NCBI RefSeq assembly: GCF_030272615.1
Contig: NC_081414.1
Location: 661,864,438-661,928,437 of the forward strand
Reading direction: 5' to 3'
DNA length: 64,000 nucleotides
Source of the DNA: Cryptomeria japonica
Taxonomy: Eukaryota; Streptophyta; Pinopsida; Cupressales; Cupressaceae
Position numbers and translations under genes: made by a program. The notes beneath the pieces are model-generated. The model did no database searches. It worked only from the letters and a program-made list of their open reading frames with translations, and had not been told where the DNA came from. Of the stretch, positions 25,001 to 35,924 are shown in pieces; position 1 is the stretch's first letter; every line of letters begins with the position of its first letter.

Positions 25001-26697
25001 ATTTAGATTATTTTCCCATTTGGGTTAAGTATGAATTAGTTGTATATCCTTTTAGGAAAGAGGTCCCAACCTTGCTTCATCTCAAAGTCATAGTTTATAA
25101 CCATTGACAATTCATTATTGTGTTTCATTTTAACAATAATATTTTCATAAAATATAATCATAATAAAGCCCAAGAGGGATACTGATTCTTTAATCTTTTC
25201 CAAAGACTAGTTCTTTAAATAGATTTAGTGGTGAACTTAGCATACTTATTCCATGTCCATTTAGTTTTGCACCCACCTTAATGGGAATGACTTACTGCGC
25301 TACCGTATTGATAAGTGACTTAATCTTGTGTTAGGATTAGCTCTTGCCCCCATACCTATCCATCTCTATTTCTATCCCATCGACATCAATTACATATGCT
25401 TCCTACCTTGAGAACACCACCTTATCCATATAGATCATTTTTGTGTTGCTTAGGTTAAATCGAAGTTAATCCAAAGTAGTATTGAAATGATCCTCAAACC
25501 TTAAGACATCAAATTGAAATTCAAACTTTAGTACTCCTCTATACAAGCCATTATGAGTCAATTTAGTAGACATTTCATGTGACATGCTGCATTATGTTAT
25601 GGTATTTGCAAACATTAATTGTGCACTTAATTTTGTAAGGAGAGCAATGAAGGAACAATTAGAAAACACTTCAATTCTAAAAGGACAATAAATGACTTGA
25701 ATCTATGTCATCATATAAGCCATTTGTATGCTTGTGAGTGTTCTCTTTGATCTTTGTCATTGCCCTTAATTTGATTCACAAAGGGTTTTGACCTAGGATA
25801 ACCCATTCAAATATTGAGTCAACACTGTCCTCAATCTAGACATTACTTTAATAAATTTAGATATTGAAAAGTTGAAGCTATACTTTGTCAAATTAGTTTT
25901 GTAGAATAGATAAATTCTATGCATTAGATCAAGTTTGTAGTTGTTGGGATTCAACTCATGAGAATTATATTTATGTGTATAAATTTTCTATGGCAAGTCA
26001 AGTTTTGAGGCATTTATCAAGTTGAGATAGATAATTTCATGACAATAATGAATTAAGTTGAAACAATATCAATAATTATTCATGTTGTAAATACAAGAGC
26101 TAAGTATAACTATTGTATTTATTTCAATTCAATTATTGCGTCTTTGCTCTATTATATAGGCTAACTGTTTGCTTATTGATTGCTTTTATTCAACCAAACC
26201 AGATAATTTAATAAAAATATATATTTTTGTGTATAAATTTAACTAAAATTACATGTATAAAAGTTACTAATTTAATAATTTATAAAATTAGTTACCAAAA
26301 TGAAGACTCAAGATTAAAAATGCCTAAATAATAAAATAAAATTTATTGAATCAATTTGAATTTTTTGTTTAGTTGGACATCATAATGGTGAAATTAGAAT
26401 AACCGTGCCATTTCCCATTTAGTTATGTGTCTAACTTGATGTGAATGTCCTTATTGCATTAACATATCAACAACTGGTGACATAAGTTCCTTTATTTAAG
26501 TTAAATTGTTTGCTTTTGAATGTATTTTATTCGGGGAAGAGTTTGAGACGTATATCCATTCCGTAGAGCCTGAAGTGCATGTACACCGTCCCGTACAAGA
26601 GTTATTTTAGCCACTTGAGGCAATTCAGGAATAGTAGTTTTACAGAAAGATGACAGTCAGTTGGGGTAGAACTCATTATATCAATAATGAGTAATGG
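25001..26697. other. Intergenic DNA upstream of the PPR gene
   Basis: No gene recognised in about 1.7 kb. It presumably includes the promoter of the PPR gene, but no convincing TATA box at a fixed distance could be singled out. Confidence 0.4.
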
Positions 26698-28320
26698 ATG
26701 GACTCGGATAGCTATGCTCGCCTACTGAAAGAATGTATTCGCAGAAAATCTCTAATTCATGGGAGACTCCTCCATTCCCATATAATAAAGAATGGCTGCA
26801 ACATCGGCATATTTCTTTCCAATCATATTCTAGAAATGTATGCTATGTGCAGGAGTGTCATGGACGCGCGCCAATTGTTTGACAAAATGCCCCAACGGGA
26901 TGAGTTCACTTGGAACAGGATGATTGCAGGATATACTCAGTGCAGGAGACTGGAGGATGCACGCCAGCTGTTTGAAAAAATGCCTCAACGAAGCGAAGTT
27001 TCTTGGAACACTATAATTGCAGGATATTCTCGATATGGCCAGCTTGAAGATGCTTTTCAAATATATTGTCAGATGCAAAGAACCGGTATAATGCCAAATG
27101 GGTATACTTTTTCGAGTATTCTCAGCGCTTGCAGTAGACTGGAAGGTGGGAGAGAAGGCAAACAAGTTCACGCAGGAGTTATTAGAAGTGGGTTTGAGTC
27201 AAATGTCTTTGTGGGAAGTGCAATTGTTGATTTGTATGGGAAATATCAAAATATTGAAGATGCACGCCAAGTGTTCGACAAAATGTCTGCACGAGACGAA
27301 GGGATGTGGAGCACTATGATTGCAGGGTACGCCCGGTACGGGTATAGTGATGAAGCCCTGAAACTCTATCGGAAAATGCTGAGGTCGGGTTTGAAGCCAA
27401 GCCAATTTACCTTGTCTAGTATTCTGAGCGTTTGTGCTAATTTTCCGGCACTTGAATGTGGTAGGAGTCTTCACGGTTATATTGTTAGATTCGGTTTCGA
27501 AAGAAATCTATTCGTTGGGAATTCAATGGTTGACATGTATGCCAAGTGTGGAAGCATGGCTGATGCACACAGAGTGTTTGATGAAATACCTAAACAGGAT
27601 ATTGTTTCGTGGACTGCTATCATTGGAGGTTATGCCCACAACGGATGTGCAAAGGAATCTCTTAAACTTTTTGAGCTTTTGCTAGGAACACATGTGAAGC
27701 CAAACCATGTAACGTTTGTTGGTGTACTCTCTGCTTGCAGCCATGCCGGTCTAGTGGATGAAGGTTTGCACTACTTTGATTCGATGGTTCGGGATCATTG
27801 CATCGCACCACAGGTAGACCATTATGGTTGTATGATTGATCTACTTGGTCGTGCGGGCCGACTGGATGATGCAGCAGACTTGATTAATAAAATGCCTTTC
27901 AAACCTAATGCTGTCATATGGGGTGCAATGCTAGGAGCTTGCAGGATTCACGGAAATTTTGAGCTGGGACAAATAGCAGCAGAACATCTTCTTGAGTTAG
28001 AACCAGATAAATCATCCTCTTACATTTCATTGTCAAATATTTATGCTGCAGCTGGTAGATGGGATGATGCAGCAAAAATGAGGAAATTGATGAAAAGTAG
28101 GGATATAAGAAAAGCGCCGGGCTACAGTTGGATTGAGATCAAGAACAGGGTTCATGTTTTTGTTGGAGAGAACAAATTTTACCCACAAACAGCTGAGATA
28201 CATGCAACATTGGAGAGACTAGCAGACCAAATTAAGGAGGTGAAGTTCATGCCCGATACAAACTTTGTGCTACCCAATTTGGAGGAGGAACGTAATGAAC
28301 AAATTCTTTCGTACTGTTAG
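26698..28320 (+). CDS. PLS-class pentatricopeptide-repeat protein, truncated at the DYW domain
   Basis: A 540-residue intronless frame. PPR proteins bind organellar RNA base by base through pairs of helices; PLS-class members with E and DYW domains guide C-to-U editing. The sequence shows about nine or ten repeats (for example DARQLFDKMPQRDEFTWNRM, NSMVDMYAKCGSMADAHRVF, VSWTAIIGGYAHNG), then the E and E+ region from about residue 410 (NAVIWGAMLGACRIHGNFEL, APGYSWIEIKNRVHVFV). It ends LEEERNEQILSYC-stop, at the point where DYW proteins read YHSEKLA, so the HxE zinc/catalytic motif is absent. The first ATG in frame is used; no clear organelle-targeting peptide precedes the repeats, so the N terminus may be lost. 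It may act as an E+-type protein or be a recent pseudogene. Confidence 0.8.
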   Translation: MDSDSYARLLKECIRRKSLIHGRLLHSHIIKNGCNIGIFLSNHILEMYAMCRSVMDARQLFDKMPQRDEFTWNRMIAGYTQCRRLEDARQLFEKMPQRSEVSWNTIIAGYSRYGQLEDAFQIYCQMQRTGIMPNGYTFSSILSACSRLEGGREGKQVHAGVIRSGFESNVFVGSAIVDLYGKYQNIEDARQVFDKMSARDEGMWSTMIAGYARYGYSDEALKLYRKMLRSGLKPSQFTLSSILSVCANFPALECGRSLHGYIVRFGFERNLFVGNSMVDMYAKCGSMADAHRVFDEIPKQDIVSWTAIIGGYAHNGCAKESLKLFELLLGTHVKPNHVTFVGVLSACSHAGLVDEGLHYFDSMVRDHCIAPQVDHYGCMIDLLGRAGRLDDAADLINKMPFKPNAVIWGAMLGACRIHGNFELGQIAAEHLLELEPDKSSSYISLSNIYAAAGRWDDAAKMRKLMKSRDIRKAPGYSWIEIKNRVHVFVGENKFYPQTAEIHATLERLADQIKEVKFMPDTNFVLPNLEEERNEQILSYC

Positions 28321-28497
28321 AAGCTTGCCATTGCATTTGGTAACATAAGTAAAATTCCTAGAACACTTATCCGAAGCGTCGATAATCTTCTGGTGTGTTG
28401 GGATCGCAACAATGCGATAAAGTTCATCTCGAAAGTTTCTGATAGAGAAACTATTCTAAGAAATGTTAGCCACTTTTCACTCTGTGCTGCACAATTT
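28321..28497 (+). pseudogene. Degenerate DYW-domain segment, copy 1
   Basis: In frame after the PPR stop codon the DNA still reads KLAIAFGNISKIPRT, LLVCWDRNNAIKFISKV and RETILRNVSHF, the body of a DYW deaminase domain. The HxE motif is missing at the stop, and the CGDCH zinc motif has become CWDRN, so it could not act as a deaminase even by readthrough. It ends at a stop before any terminal DYW. Confidence 0.85.
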
Positions 28498-28737
28498 TGA
28501 GGAGCATAAGGAACATATTCTTTCTGACTACAATTAGCAGCTCATGATTGCAGTTGGTGTAATCAGCACAACCCCACAACTCCTAGAACATCTATCAGAA
28601 TTGTCAAATATCTTCGTTTGTATTGGGATAGCCATGAGGACATAAAGATCACCTGCAAAGTTTGTGGGAGAAAAATAATTGCAAGAGATGTCTGCCAGTT
28701 TAACGGTTTCAGCCGATTTCATCGTTTCAGGAGTTAG
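28480..28737 (+). pseudogene. Degenerate DYW-domain segment, tandem copy 2
   Basis: A second DYW-like unit follows directly: VLHNFEEHKEHILSDYN, stop, QLMIAVGVISTTP, then after a one-base frame change TPRTSIRIVKYLRLYWDSHEDIK, CKVCGRKIIARDVCQF and RFHRF, ending in TAG at 28735. It aligns with copy 1 at a spacing of 217 bp (stops at 28318 and 28535). Both copies lack one codon at the HxE position and carry TAG there. Confidence 0.82.
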
Positions 28738-29509
28738 GGAGCTCTCTTATGGGATTTTTCGTGAAGCTAAGTAAAATACGTAATAAAGGGAAGAACTTTG
28801 CTCAATCGCAATTAAAATAGGTATGCTTAAGGTTAAATAGATATTCAGATAATTCAATTATTTGAGATGATTAGCATTACGTTGTGGTTTGAATGATTAA
28901 TGGAGTGATTTCAAACATGTTTCCACTCTCTGCATGGATACCGAATTGAGCATACAGTAAATACAGAGAATGATCAGCTACACAGCAGGGTCAGAAAAGA
29001 CTTACGAATGATCCGTTTATCCAAGGGCCCACAACTTAAAGAAACAGGGTATGTACGAAATTGGCAGATGCCAAATGCTTCATCTTCAGTTCAAATTCCG
29101 CATGACTTTTTATAAGCAAAATCTTGTATGATTTTGATCGATTTGAATTTCTCTAAGCAAAATCTTGTATAATTGCAAAAGGTTCTATTATTGGTGCAAT
29201 TGGGGCACAAATTGTGGAACTCTTCCAATATAATTGTTTTCAAGTCATCTTATTTACACTTTTACTTTGATCTTTGCAAAAAATTGGATGATTGTAGTTT
29301 TAGGTAATAAGTGTTTCAATCTTGAATGCACTTTCAGGGGTACGGAAGTCTTTAACTCCTAATATTCGCTTGTGGTAGAGTTTAGTAAAAGCCGAACAGA
29401 AATGAAAGACAGCCCAATATGGGTGTCACTGTCTGTTATAACCTGCTTTGTAGACACGTGAATCATTTTATAAGGGATGTATCAATTTCAACTAATGCAT
29501 CTTGGGTTG
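28738..29509. other. Spacer, no gene seen
   Basis: AT-rich sequence between the DYW relics and the Gypsy LTR. No open frame or repeat of note. Confidence 0.45.
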
Positions 29510-29514
29510 GTTCT
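29510..29514. repeat. Gypsy target-site duplication, left
   Basis: GTTCT, repeated at 40506-40510 beyond the right LTR remnant. Confidence 0.85.
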
Positions 29515-30689
29515 TGTTATTACAAAAGCTTGCATCCTTGCCGAGCTATCAACTCAGCAACCTCGTGAAACATGGAAACAACCCCAAATTGTGAGATCTT
29601 GCGCAAGGGGGTTGAATCTCTAGAGAAGGCCGACTTCCTTCTCAATCCAAGTGTAGGTGTTGAACCAACTCAACACTTCAAATCTTACTTCTAAACCTAT
29701 CTTAATAGCTTACAGAGGAAAAGGGAAGAGAGAAATGCTTAAAATGAAAGGAGGTGATGCACCAAGATAAGAGATGTTTCTCTCTCCACCCAAAATGGCA
29801 CAAAGAGTCAACTGAAATACCCAGGAGATGCACAAACTTCAGTTGCATGAATGACCTTAACGCATGTATGGAGTTTAGAACTTGCTGAATGTCAAGAGGG
29901 GAGAAGGCTTCCCACAAGTCACACCCAGAAACAGGTTAACACAACATATATGTAAAAGAAAGCCACAAACATACACTTACAATGAAGGTAAGAACACATA
30001 CACAACATGCATAAGTTGAAGTAAGGCAAGAATGATGCTTTCAATTCATTGTAAGGCCAATGGCCAAACTTACAGTTGCAGAAATGCAAGATAAATACAA
30101 GTCTTTAAGAGAAGTGAAAGAGCATAGAATAGCTCAAGCCAATCGGGAGAGAACCCTTTACAATGAGGCATAACAGCCTTATATAGAAAACTGGTCGCAA
30201 GAGTTGTTGGAGCATTAAGAGTTTTGAGTGTTGATCACGCCATCTGGAAGTGTTGCAAGCTAGAAGGAAGTTGAGAAGACTTCAGAAACACAGGTTATCG
30301 AAGTTAGGAAGACTTAGGCTTGGGATTTCGGAACTTTGGGATTCCAGAGTTCCGGGGGTTGAGGACTTAGGAGCTTCGGAACCTCGAGGTTCCAGAGTTC
30401 CGGGGGTTGAGGACTTAGGAGCTTCGGAACCTCGAGGTTCCAGAGTTCCGGGGAAGAGAAGAGGAGACTAAGGAAAGGAACTTCGAAACCTCGGGGTTCC
30501 GGGGAAGAGAAGAAGAGGCTAAGGAAAGGAACTTCGGAACCTTAGGGTTCCAGAGTTCCGGGAAGACAACACTTCATACTTCATGATTCCATTGCTTTCT
30601 CCTTGATCCAACTGGGGCAGCGCTGGTCCATGGAACATATCTTTGATCGATTCTCATTGATGGACCAAGGGTGTCATAAAATGACAACA
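29515..30689 (-). repeat. 3' LTR of the minus-strand Gypsy
   Basis: 1,175 bp; in the element's sense it begins TGTTGTCATTTTATG at 30689 and ends at TGTTAT (plus) 29515. Inside are a tandem array (30342-30562), a sequence GGAGAAGGCTTCCCACAAG at 29900 also found at the RT fusion on the right, and a TTATATAG box near 30179. Confidence 0.88.
30342..30562. repeat. LTR minisatellite with palindromic core
   Basis: Two perfect 48-bp copies (30342-30389, 30390-30437) followed by degenerate related units. Each perfect unit is centred on the 16-bp palindrome GGAACCTCGAGGTTCC (30378-30393, 30426-30441), so single strands could fold into hairpins. Confidence 0.92.
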
Positions 30690-30922
30690 TTTTTGGTGAC
30701 CTTTGCGGAATGCTTGCCTGCTAAGCATGAAGTCCAGAAGCCTTGAGCATCCATTGGGCACCGAGTCATTGAAAAGACCCAAAACATGTGTGCACCATCA
30801 CTTGGAGAGAAACTGGAAACTAGAGCGCACACCCTCTTAAGGAGAATGCGGCAGGTGCACAAGCACTTATGAAAGCAAAACAACTTCTAGTCTTAATATT
30901 TACATAGTCATCAACACCCTCT
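30690..30922 (-). other. Gypsy 3' untranslated region
   Basis: Between the end of pol and the LTR. A canonical polypurine tract is not clear; the base run next to the LTR in the element's sense is GGTCACCAAAAA. Confidence 0.45.
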
Positions 30923-32216
30923 TTAGAAGCAGGGCTTGAGATGAATCCCATTCACTGGGATTGGAAGAACTTCGCCATCAAGCCTGGAGAGATGAAATGC
31001 ATTGGCCTCCTTGCAACTAGTGATGACATATGGACCACTCCAGATAGCATCAAATTTGGAGTGTCGCCTAGCTTTGTCTCTGTCTGCATCCCACTTTAGA
31101 ACTAGATCTCCCTCTTTGAAGACCCTATTAGTAGCCTTTTTTTCAAAAACTCTCTTGACCTGTTCTTGATGAGTCTCAAGTGTATGCATAGCCTGACCTC
31201 TAACCTCCTCCAGCTTCATTAGCTCAACTAACCTTACTATCATGGCATCAATTTCTATCAATTCCAGCTGATGTGCTAGTTCAAGAGAGGGTAACTCTAT
31301 GGAAGTTGGGAGTCTTGCCTCTTTCCCATATACCAGCATGAAAGGGGAGTTACTGATCGCCCTCTTGGGTGTGATCCTGTCAGCCCATAAGGCTGTCCTC
31401 AACTTAGTATGCCACGACCTCTGGTTGTCTTCAATCGTCCTTTTGATTATCTTGATGAGGTTCTTGTTGGAAGATTCAACTAAGCCATTACCCTGAGGGT
31501 AATAATTGGATGACGTCTTCAAGTATACACCATGCTTAACAACTCAAGAACTGATTTGGGTTCCAACGAATGCCTTGGCATTATCTGATATGATGGTGGA
31601 GGGGACACCAAATCTTGTTACAATTCCATCAAGGAATTCCAATACCGAGGCCTCAGTAGCATCTCTTAATGCAACTGCCTCTGTCCACCTAGTGAAGTAG
31701 TCTGTTGCGGCCAAGATCCACTTGTGGCTAGCACTAGAAGGTGGATTTATCATGCCAATGAAGTCTAAACCCCATTGTGCAAATGGTTGATCTGCTCGGA
31801 TGGGGTGAAGAGGTAGGGCAACAAGTCTTTGCTTTCCAGAGAAGAAAGCACATTTCTTGCAATTCTTCACCCATCTATGTGAGTCATTGAATAAAGATGG
31901 CCAGTAATAACCAACCCTCATTATTTTGATAGCTGTAGTCCTTGCAGAGAAGTGGCCCCTTGAAGAGCCATCATGAAATTCTTCTAACAATCTGCTGACT
32001 TGATTTTGCTCGATACATCTTAACAAGACTCCATTACAGTCCTCTTTGAAAAAGGGTGCCATCCACTAAGACATAGGGGACGGGCTGCAACCTGAAATGC
32101 CTTCTTTTGGTCATGTCCAGACCTTGGGAGTATCTACCTTCCATTAAGAAGGTGGTCATGTCACTTACCCAATTGAATTGAGTGTCATTGCTAGTTGATT
32201 GATTCTCTTGTAACAC
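30923..32216 (-). pseudogene. Gypsy integrase
   Basis: From the right: a leader segment (32216-32034), then 32062-31544 with the zinc-binding block (EFHDGSSRGHFSARTT, CKKCAFFSG), the core WGLDFIGMINPP and LDGIVTRFGVPSTIISDN, ending near KAFVGTQISS. A stop lies at 31543; 31522-30923 continues the core with YYPQGNGLVESSNKNL and the carboxy-terminal part (EGDLVLKWDADRDKARRHSKF). The two parts are in different frames. No chromodomain follows. Integrase joins the cDNA to host DNA; this copy is broken. Confidence 0.88.
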
Positions 32217-32255
32217 AAGGGCGACCTTTGAAGTAGTCTCAAAAGATGAGACAAG

Positions 32256-32580
32256 CTATTCACATAGGCCTTTGCCTCTTACAAGTTTGGTGATTTTGAT
32301 GTTGATGTCGTATTCCATGATCTTGGTTATCCACCCAACCCTCTTCTCGTTGATGTCCTTGTTTAGAAGGAAATCCTTGACACTCGCATGTGGAACTAAG
32401 AGATGGATCTTGTTGCTAGACAAAATGTGTCTAAACTTCTTCAACGCCCTTACCACAGTGAGGACCTGCTTCTCTACATAGCTATACTTAAGCTCATAGT
32501 CCTTTAACCCCTCACTAAAGAAGGCAATAGGTTGCTCCAAATTATCATTGTTCAGCCATGTTAGGATAGCTGAGACGCTG
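32256..32580 (-). pseudogene. Gypsy RNase H
   Basis: Reads EQPIAFFSEGLKDYELKYS, EKQVLTVVRALKKFRHIL and RVGWITKIMEYDINIKITK, the RNase H segment found after Gypsy RT. A stop separates it from the RT piece just to the right. Its enzyme would degrade template RNA during cDNA synthesis. Confidence 0.85.
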
Positions 32581-32597
32581 GATTCTCCTCTGAAGGT

Positions 32598-33213
32598 TTA
32601 GAGGATAAAATCCCTTTCATAGTTAGGGTTGACAAGGGTAGGGGCTTGAGCAATTGCTTGTTTAATCTCTTCAAAGCTGTCCCTCCCCTCCTTGGTCCAA
32701 TTGAAAACCAAATTTTTCTTCAACATGGAGGTGAGGGGTTTTACCATGGTGGCAAGGTTGGTAATGAACCTCCTCACAAAGTTGATCCTACCGAGGAAAC
32801 TTTGCAATCCCTTCTTGTGACTGGGCAGTGGGAGAGAAAGAATAGCCTCTACTCGCTCTGGATCAATGGTCAAACCATCTTTGGATACAATGTGTCCTAG
32901 CAATCTTCCTTGATCAGTAGCAAATACACACTTGCTAGGGTCCAAGGACACACCATACTCCCTACATTTCATGAACACCTGCTCAAGATGACCAAGATGG
33001 TCGACTGCATGCTTTGAATAAACAGTTACGTCGTCAAGGTATATAAGCACAAACTTTGCTAATACCCCCTTGAAAGCCATGTCCATTGCTCTTTGAAATG
33101 TGGCACCTGCATTGGTTAGCCCAAAAGGCATTTTGCAATAAGCATAGGTACCCCACTTAGTAGTAAATATAGTCTTGTATTGGTCCTATTCTTTGACTAA
33201 AATTTGATTGTAG
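32598..33213 (-). pseudogene. Gypsy RT, carboxy-terminal part
   Basis: Starts at the insertion point with GYNQILVKE, a TAG, then DQYKTIFTTKWGTYAYCKMPFG, NAGATFQRAMD, the catalytic LIYLDDVTVYSKH, and the thumb block (GLQSFLGRINFVRRFI). It continues the RT whose first half lies at 39224-39805, separated by the nested element. Confidence 0.92.
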
Positions 33214-33218
33214 CCTGA
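33214..33218. repeat. Target duplication of nested element, left
   Basis: CCTGA, repeated at 39219-39223. It lies inside a conserved RT codon block (SGYNQI), which confirms the insertion point. Confidence 0.95.
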
Positions 33219-33741
33219 TGTTGATGTGTCTTTTGTACACGACCAAACACAAAATAAAATATCTAAAGGTACCTTATCCTCTCTTGAGGAAAGTTTCCCG
33301 ACTGCTGAAAATCTTGCCGAAGGATCAGTCGGAGTAACTCCAAGGTTCTGATATGTAGGTTCTCTACGTGTGGATAAGCTCTTTTGTGGTATGATGTGAT
33401 TTTGCTGGAATCACAAGGGGACTTAACATTCGATGACCTGAACGTTTGATTTGCTGGAATCACAAGCCCTATTTACTGGTTGGAAGATAAAGAAATGGCA
33501 AAAGGTACAGAGTTTAGAGAGTCTACTCTAAGACCTAGAATGCAAGAAGATGGATGAATGACTAGGTGGAGTCCTACTGGGTTGGGTCTCACCATCAGGC
33601 TTGAACAATCCGACACCAACTCAGTGCGATCTTCTGAGGGATGCTTCAAATATATTCAAATCAGATACCATCAGATACTAATCATCATTCAAATTAATGC
33701 ATGAACAATAGATGTGTAACGACTTGAGATTAAGCTCATTC
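33219..33741 (-). repeat. Inverted LTR arm (left)
   Basis: 523 bp that is the near-identical reverse complement of 34741-35262. Beyond it the reverse-oriented LTR seems to continue to at least about 34.2 kb, since text at 33755-33960 matches the beginning of the right-hand LTR (38440-38680) in reverse, and a TATATAAA box on the minus strand lies at about 34094-34101. Confidence 0.9.
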
Positions 33742-34740
33742 TGTGTCAGTTGACCACGCAAGGTGCACTTACAGTCAGCAAGAGGCTAGTAGTTTGGACT
33801 AGGGGGCTCCCATGCAAGTGCATTCAATAACTTCTTTCATTCAATCTAATTATCTAAAATGAAGATTCAACAAAAGACCATGCATATTGCAAAGAAACAA
33901 CACACTTCACCATAACTTCAATGAAAATGGAGTTTATTTACAACCAATGGCAACAATTTCTTGCCTTGTCCTCCTAATCTACTCTAATTGCTATTCTATC
34001 AGCTGACTATTCACTATTTCTAACTATTCACCCACTATTAACTATTAGCTAGCTATTAACTAACTATTAACCTTTACAAATGAGGAGCCAGGGTTTATAT
34101 AGAGAAACCCTTTACAAATAGACGACTCTGATTGATTTAGAATCAATGGCTAGGATTACAAGATAGAAACCCTAATTAGGGTTTGTTACAACAAACTTCC
34201 TCTAGCTAATGAGAAAATTACATACCAGGAGTGAGAACCAATAGGAAGCAAAGGTAGGTGCCTCGAAGTTTGTGTCGCCTCCGATAAATTAGGTACATTG
34301 AATTTGGTCATGCTGAGGTGGATCAATCAGACTGGAGGAGTGATGACTGGGATGCCACCTTGTCTGACACTTGTAACTTGGTTGATGTTCAATTTGATGA
34401 TGTTGAGAAGCTAACTTTAATTAACTCTTCTGAAACTATTTGCTTCTTTAACGGACTCTTGCTTTTACCTCCTTTGTCTTTGATGTGCTGGATGGATGGT
34501 GTACCTTTCCTTGAAATGCTAGCATCGCCTTTCTTTGTCATCTTGTGGTTCCTTAGTGTGGTGAAGTGAAGGGCTTTGGAGATAGCTGGCAATTCCTTGA
34601 ACGCCTTGAGTCTTCCAATGCTTCGAAGCACCTTGAGTCTTCCCTTTTGCCTATGGAACGTCCTTGACGATGCTGGACTAGAAGAGGTTGTCCTTGATCA
34701 TGCTGGACTGGAAGAGGTCGTCCTTGATGATGCTGGATTG
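33742..34740. other. Loop between the inverted arms
   Basis: 999 bp. The left part reads as U3/R of the reverse-oriented LTR, including the TATA box on the minus strand. The right part (34318-34740) has no recognised partner and ends in a 30-bp tandem repeat. Confidence 0.6.
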
Positions 34741-34747
34741 GAATGAG
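34660..34747. repeat. 30-bp tandem repeat, three copies
   Basis: Units start at 34660, 34690 and 34720, each beginning GTCCTTGA and containing ATGCTGGA, with two or three differences. The array ends where the forward LTR arm begins. Confidence 0.9.
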
Positions 34748-35262
34748 CTTAATCTCAAGTCGTTACATGTCTATTGTTCATGCATTAATTTGAATGATGA
34801 TCAGTATTTGATGGTATTTGATTTGAATATATTTGAAGCATCCCTCAGAAGATCACACTGAGTTGGTGTCGGATTGTTCAAGCCTAATGGTGAGACCCAA
34901 CCCAGTAGGACTCCACCTAGTCGTTCATCCATCTTCTTGCATTCTAGGTCTTAGAGTAGACTCTCTAAACTCTATACCTTTTGCCATTTCTTTATCTTCC
35001 AACCAGTAAATAGGACTTGTGATTCCAGAAAATCAAACATTCAGGTCATTGAATGTAAGTCCCCTTGTGATTCCAGCGAAATCACATCGTACCGCAAAAG
35101 AACTTATCCACACGTAGAGAACCTACATATCAAAACCTTGGAGTTACTCCGACTGATCTTTCGGCGAGATCTTCAGCAGTCGGAAAACTTTGCTCAAGAG
35201 AGGATAAGGTACCTTTGGGTATTTTATTCTGTGTTTGGTCGTGTACAAAAGACACATCAACA
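34741..35262 (+). repeat. Forward LTR arm preceding the primer-binding site
   Basis: Mirror of the left arm. It ends CATCAACA immediately before the primer-binding site, as a genuine 5' LTR should. Its upstream part is missing compared with both the left arm and the right-hand LTR, which continue into text (a GTGGTCAACT block) not present here. Confidence 0.9.
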
Positions 35263-35266
35263 AAAT

Positions 35267-35284
35267 TGGCGCTAGAAGGAGGGC
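35267..35284 (+). promoter_or_regulatory. Primer-binding site of the nested element
   Basis: TGGCGCTAGAAGGAGGGC starts four bases after the LTR. It begins TGG as tRNA 3' ends require; I do not assign the tRNA. It differs from the initiator-methionine site used by the Copia elements and the chromovirus in this window. Confidence 0.75.
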
Positions 35285-35924
35285 ACCTACTTTTCTATAC
35301 AAAAGTTTGATCATCAAGAGGAACAACACTATCTAGAAAATCTTGCCTTAAAGGAAATTCAGCAAAATTTGAGATGAACATGTATCACTATGGTGTTGCT
35401 ACATAGAGGATTGAATGAGGTAGTACAACCTAATTTGGAAATAGGCAACATTAAAGAGGACATTATTTCTGGATTGAATGACCTAGCGTGGAACCTGAGG
35501 AGAAGTGGAGCTGAGTATACTAGAGTTAGAATTATTTTGGAACAGAAGCAGACAGAGATGAAGAACGTCAAAGAGTTGCCGCCAGGGAACTTTGTAACCA
35601 AAGGAACCTGCAGTAATCCCAAGAAACAGGATCTTCACGCTGGATCGTATTGGTTCTTTCTCGCCTGAAAAACACCAAAGGATATTGAGGTCTACACCAG
35701 GCACAAAAAATATGACTGAACTTCAATTCACTTCAAGATTGAAGCAGGCTAAGAGAGAAGATACTTCAAGGGAACCTGAATCGAGGTTAGAAGATACTTC
35801 TGAGTTATTACCAGCTCCCTCTCTTCAAGAACAAGTACAAGCAAGTATCTAGACAATTTCTCAACTAGTAAGCTAGGTCGATTCGTCAAGTTCTAAACCA
35901 AGTTTCCAACCCCCGGGAAGCACG
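35285..35924 (+). other. Leader between primer-binding site and gag
   Basis: 640 bp with no intact frame. Short open stretches on both strands show no motif. It probably holds the packaging region of the element. Confidence 0.5.

Noticed and set aside
26830-27474. Open frames on the minus strand across the PPR gene
   Set aside because: Shadows of the plus-strand PPR repeats, whose reading is unambiguous.
29702-29917. 71-codon minus-strand frame starting MWEAF
   Set aside because: LTR sequence; its start matches the pol fusion only through the shared 19-bp word.
30250-30471. 73-codon frame with 16-residue repeats
   Set aside because: The repeats are a direct consequence of the 48-bp LTR minisatellite, which happens to be a multiple of three.
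30342-30562. Array considered as CRISPR-like
   Set aside because: Contiguous tandem units without unique spacers, inside a plant LTR; not a CRISPR array.
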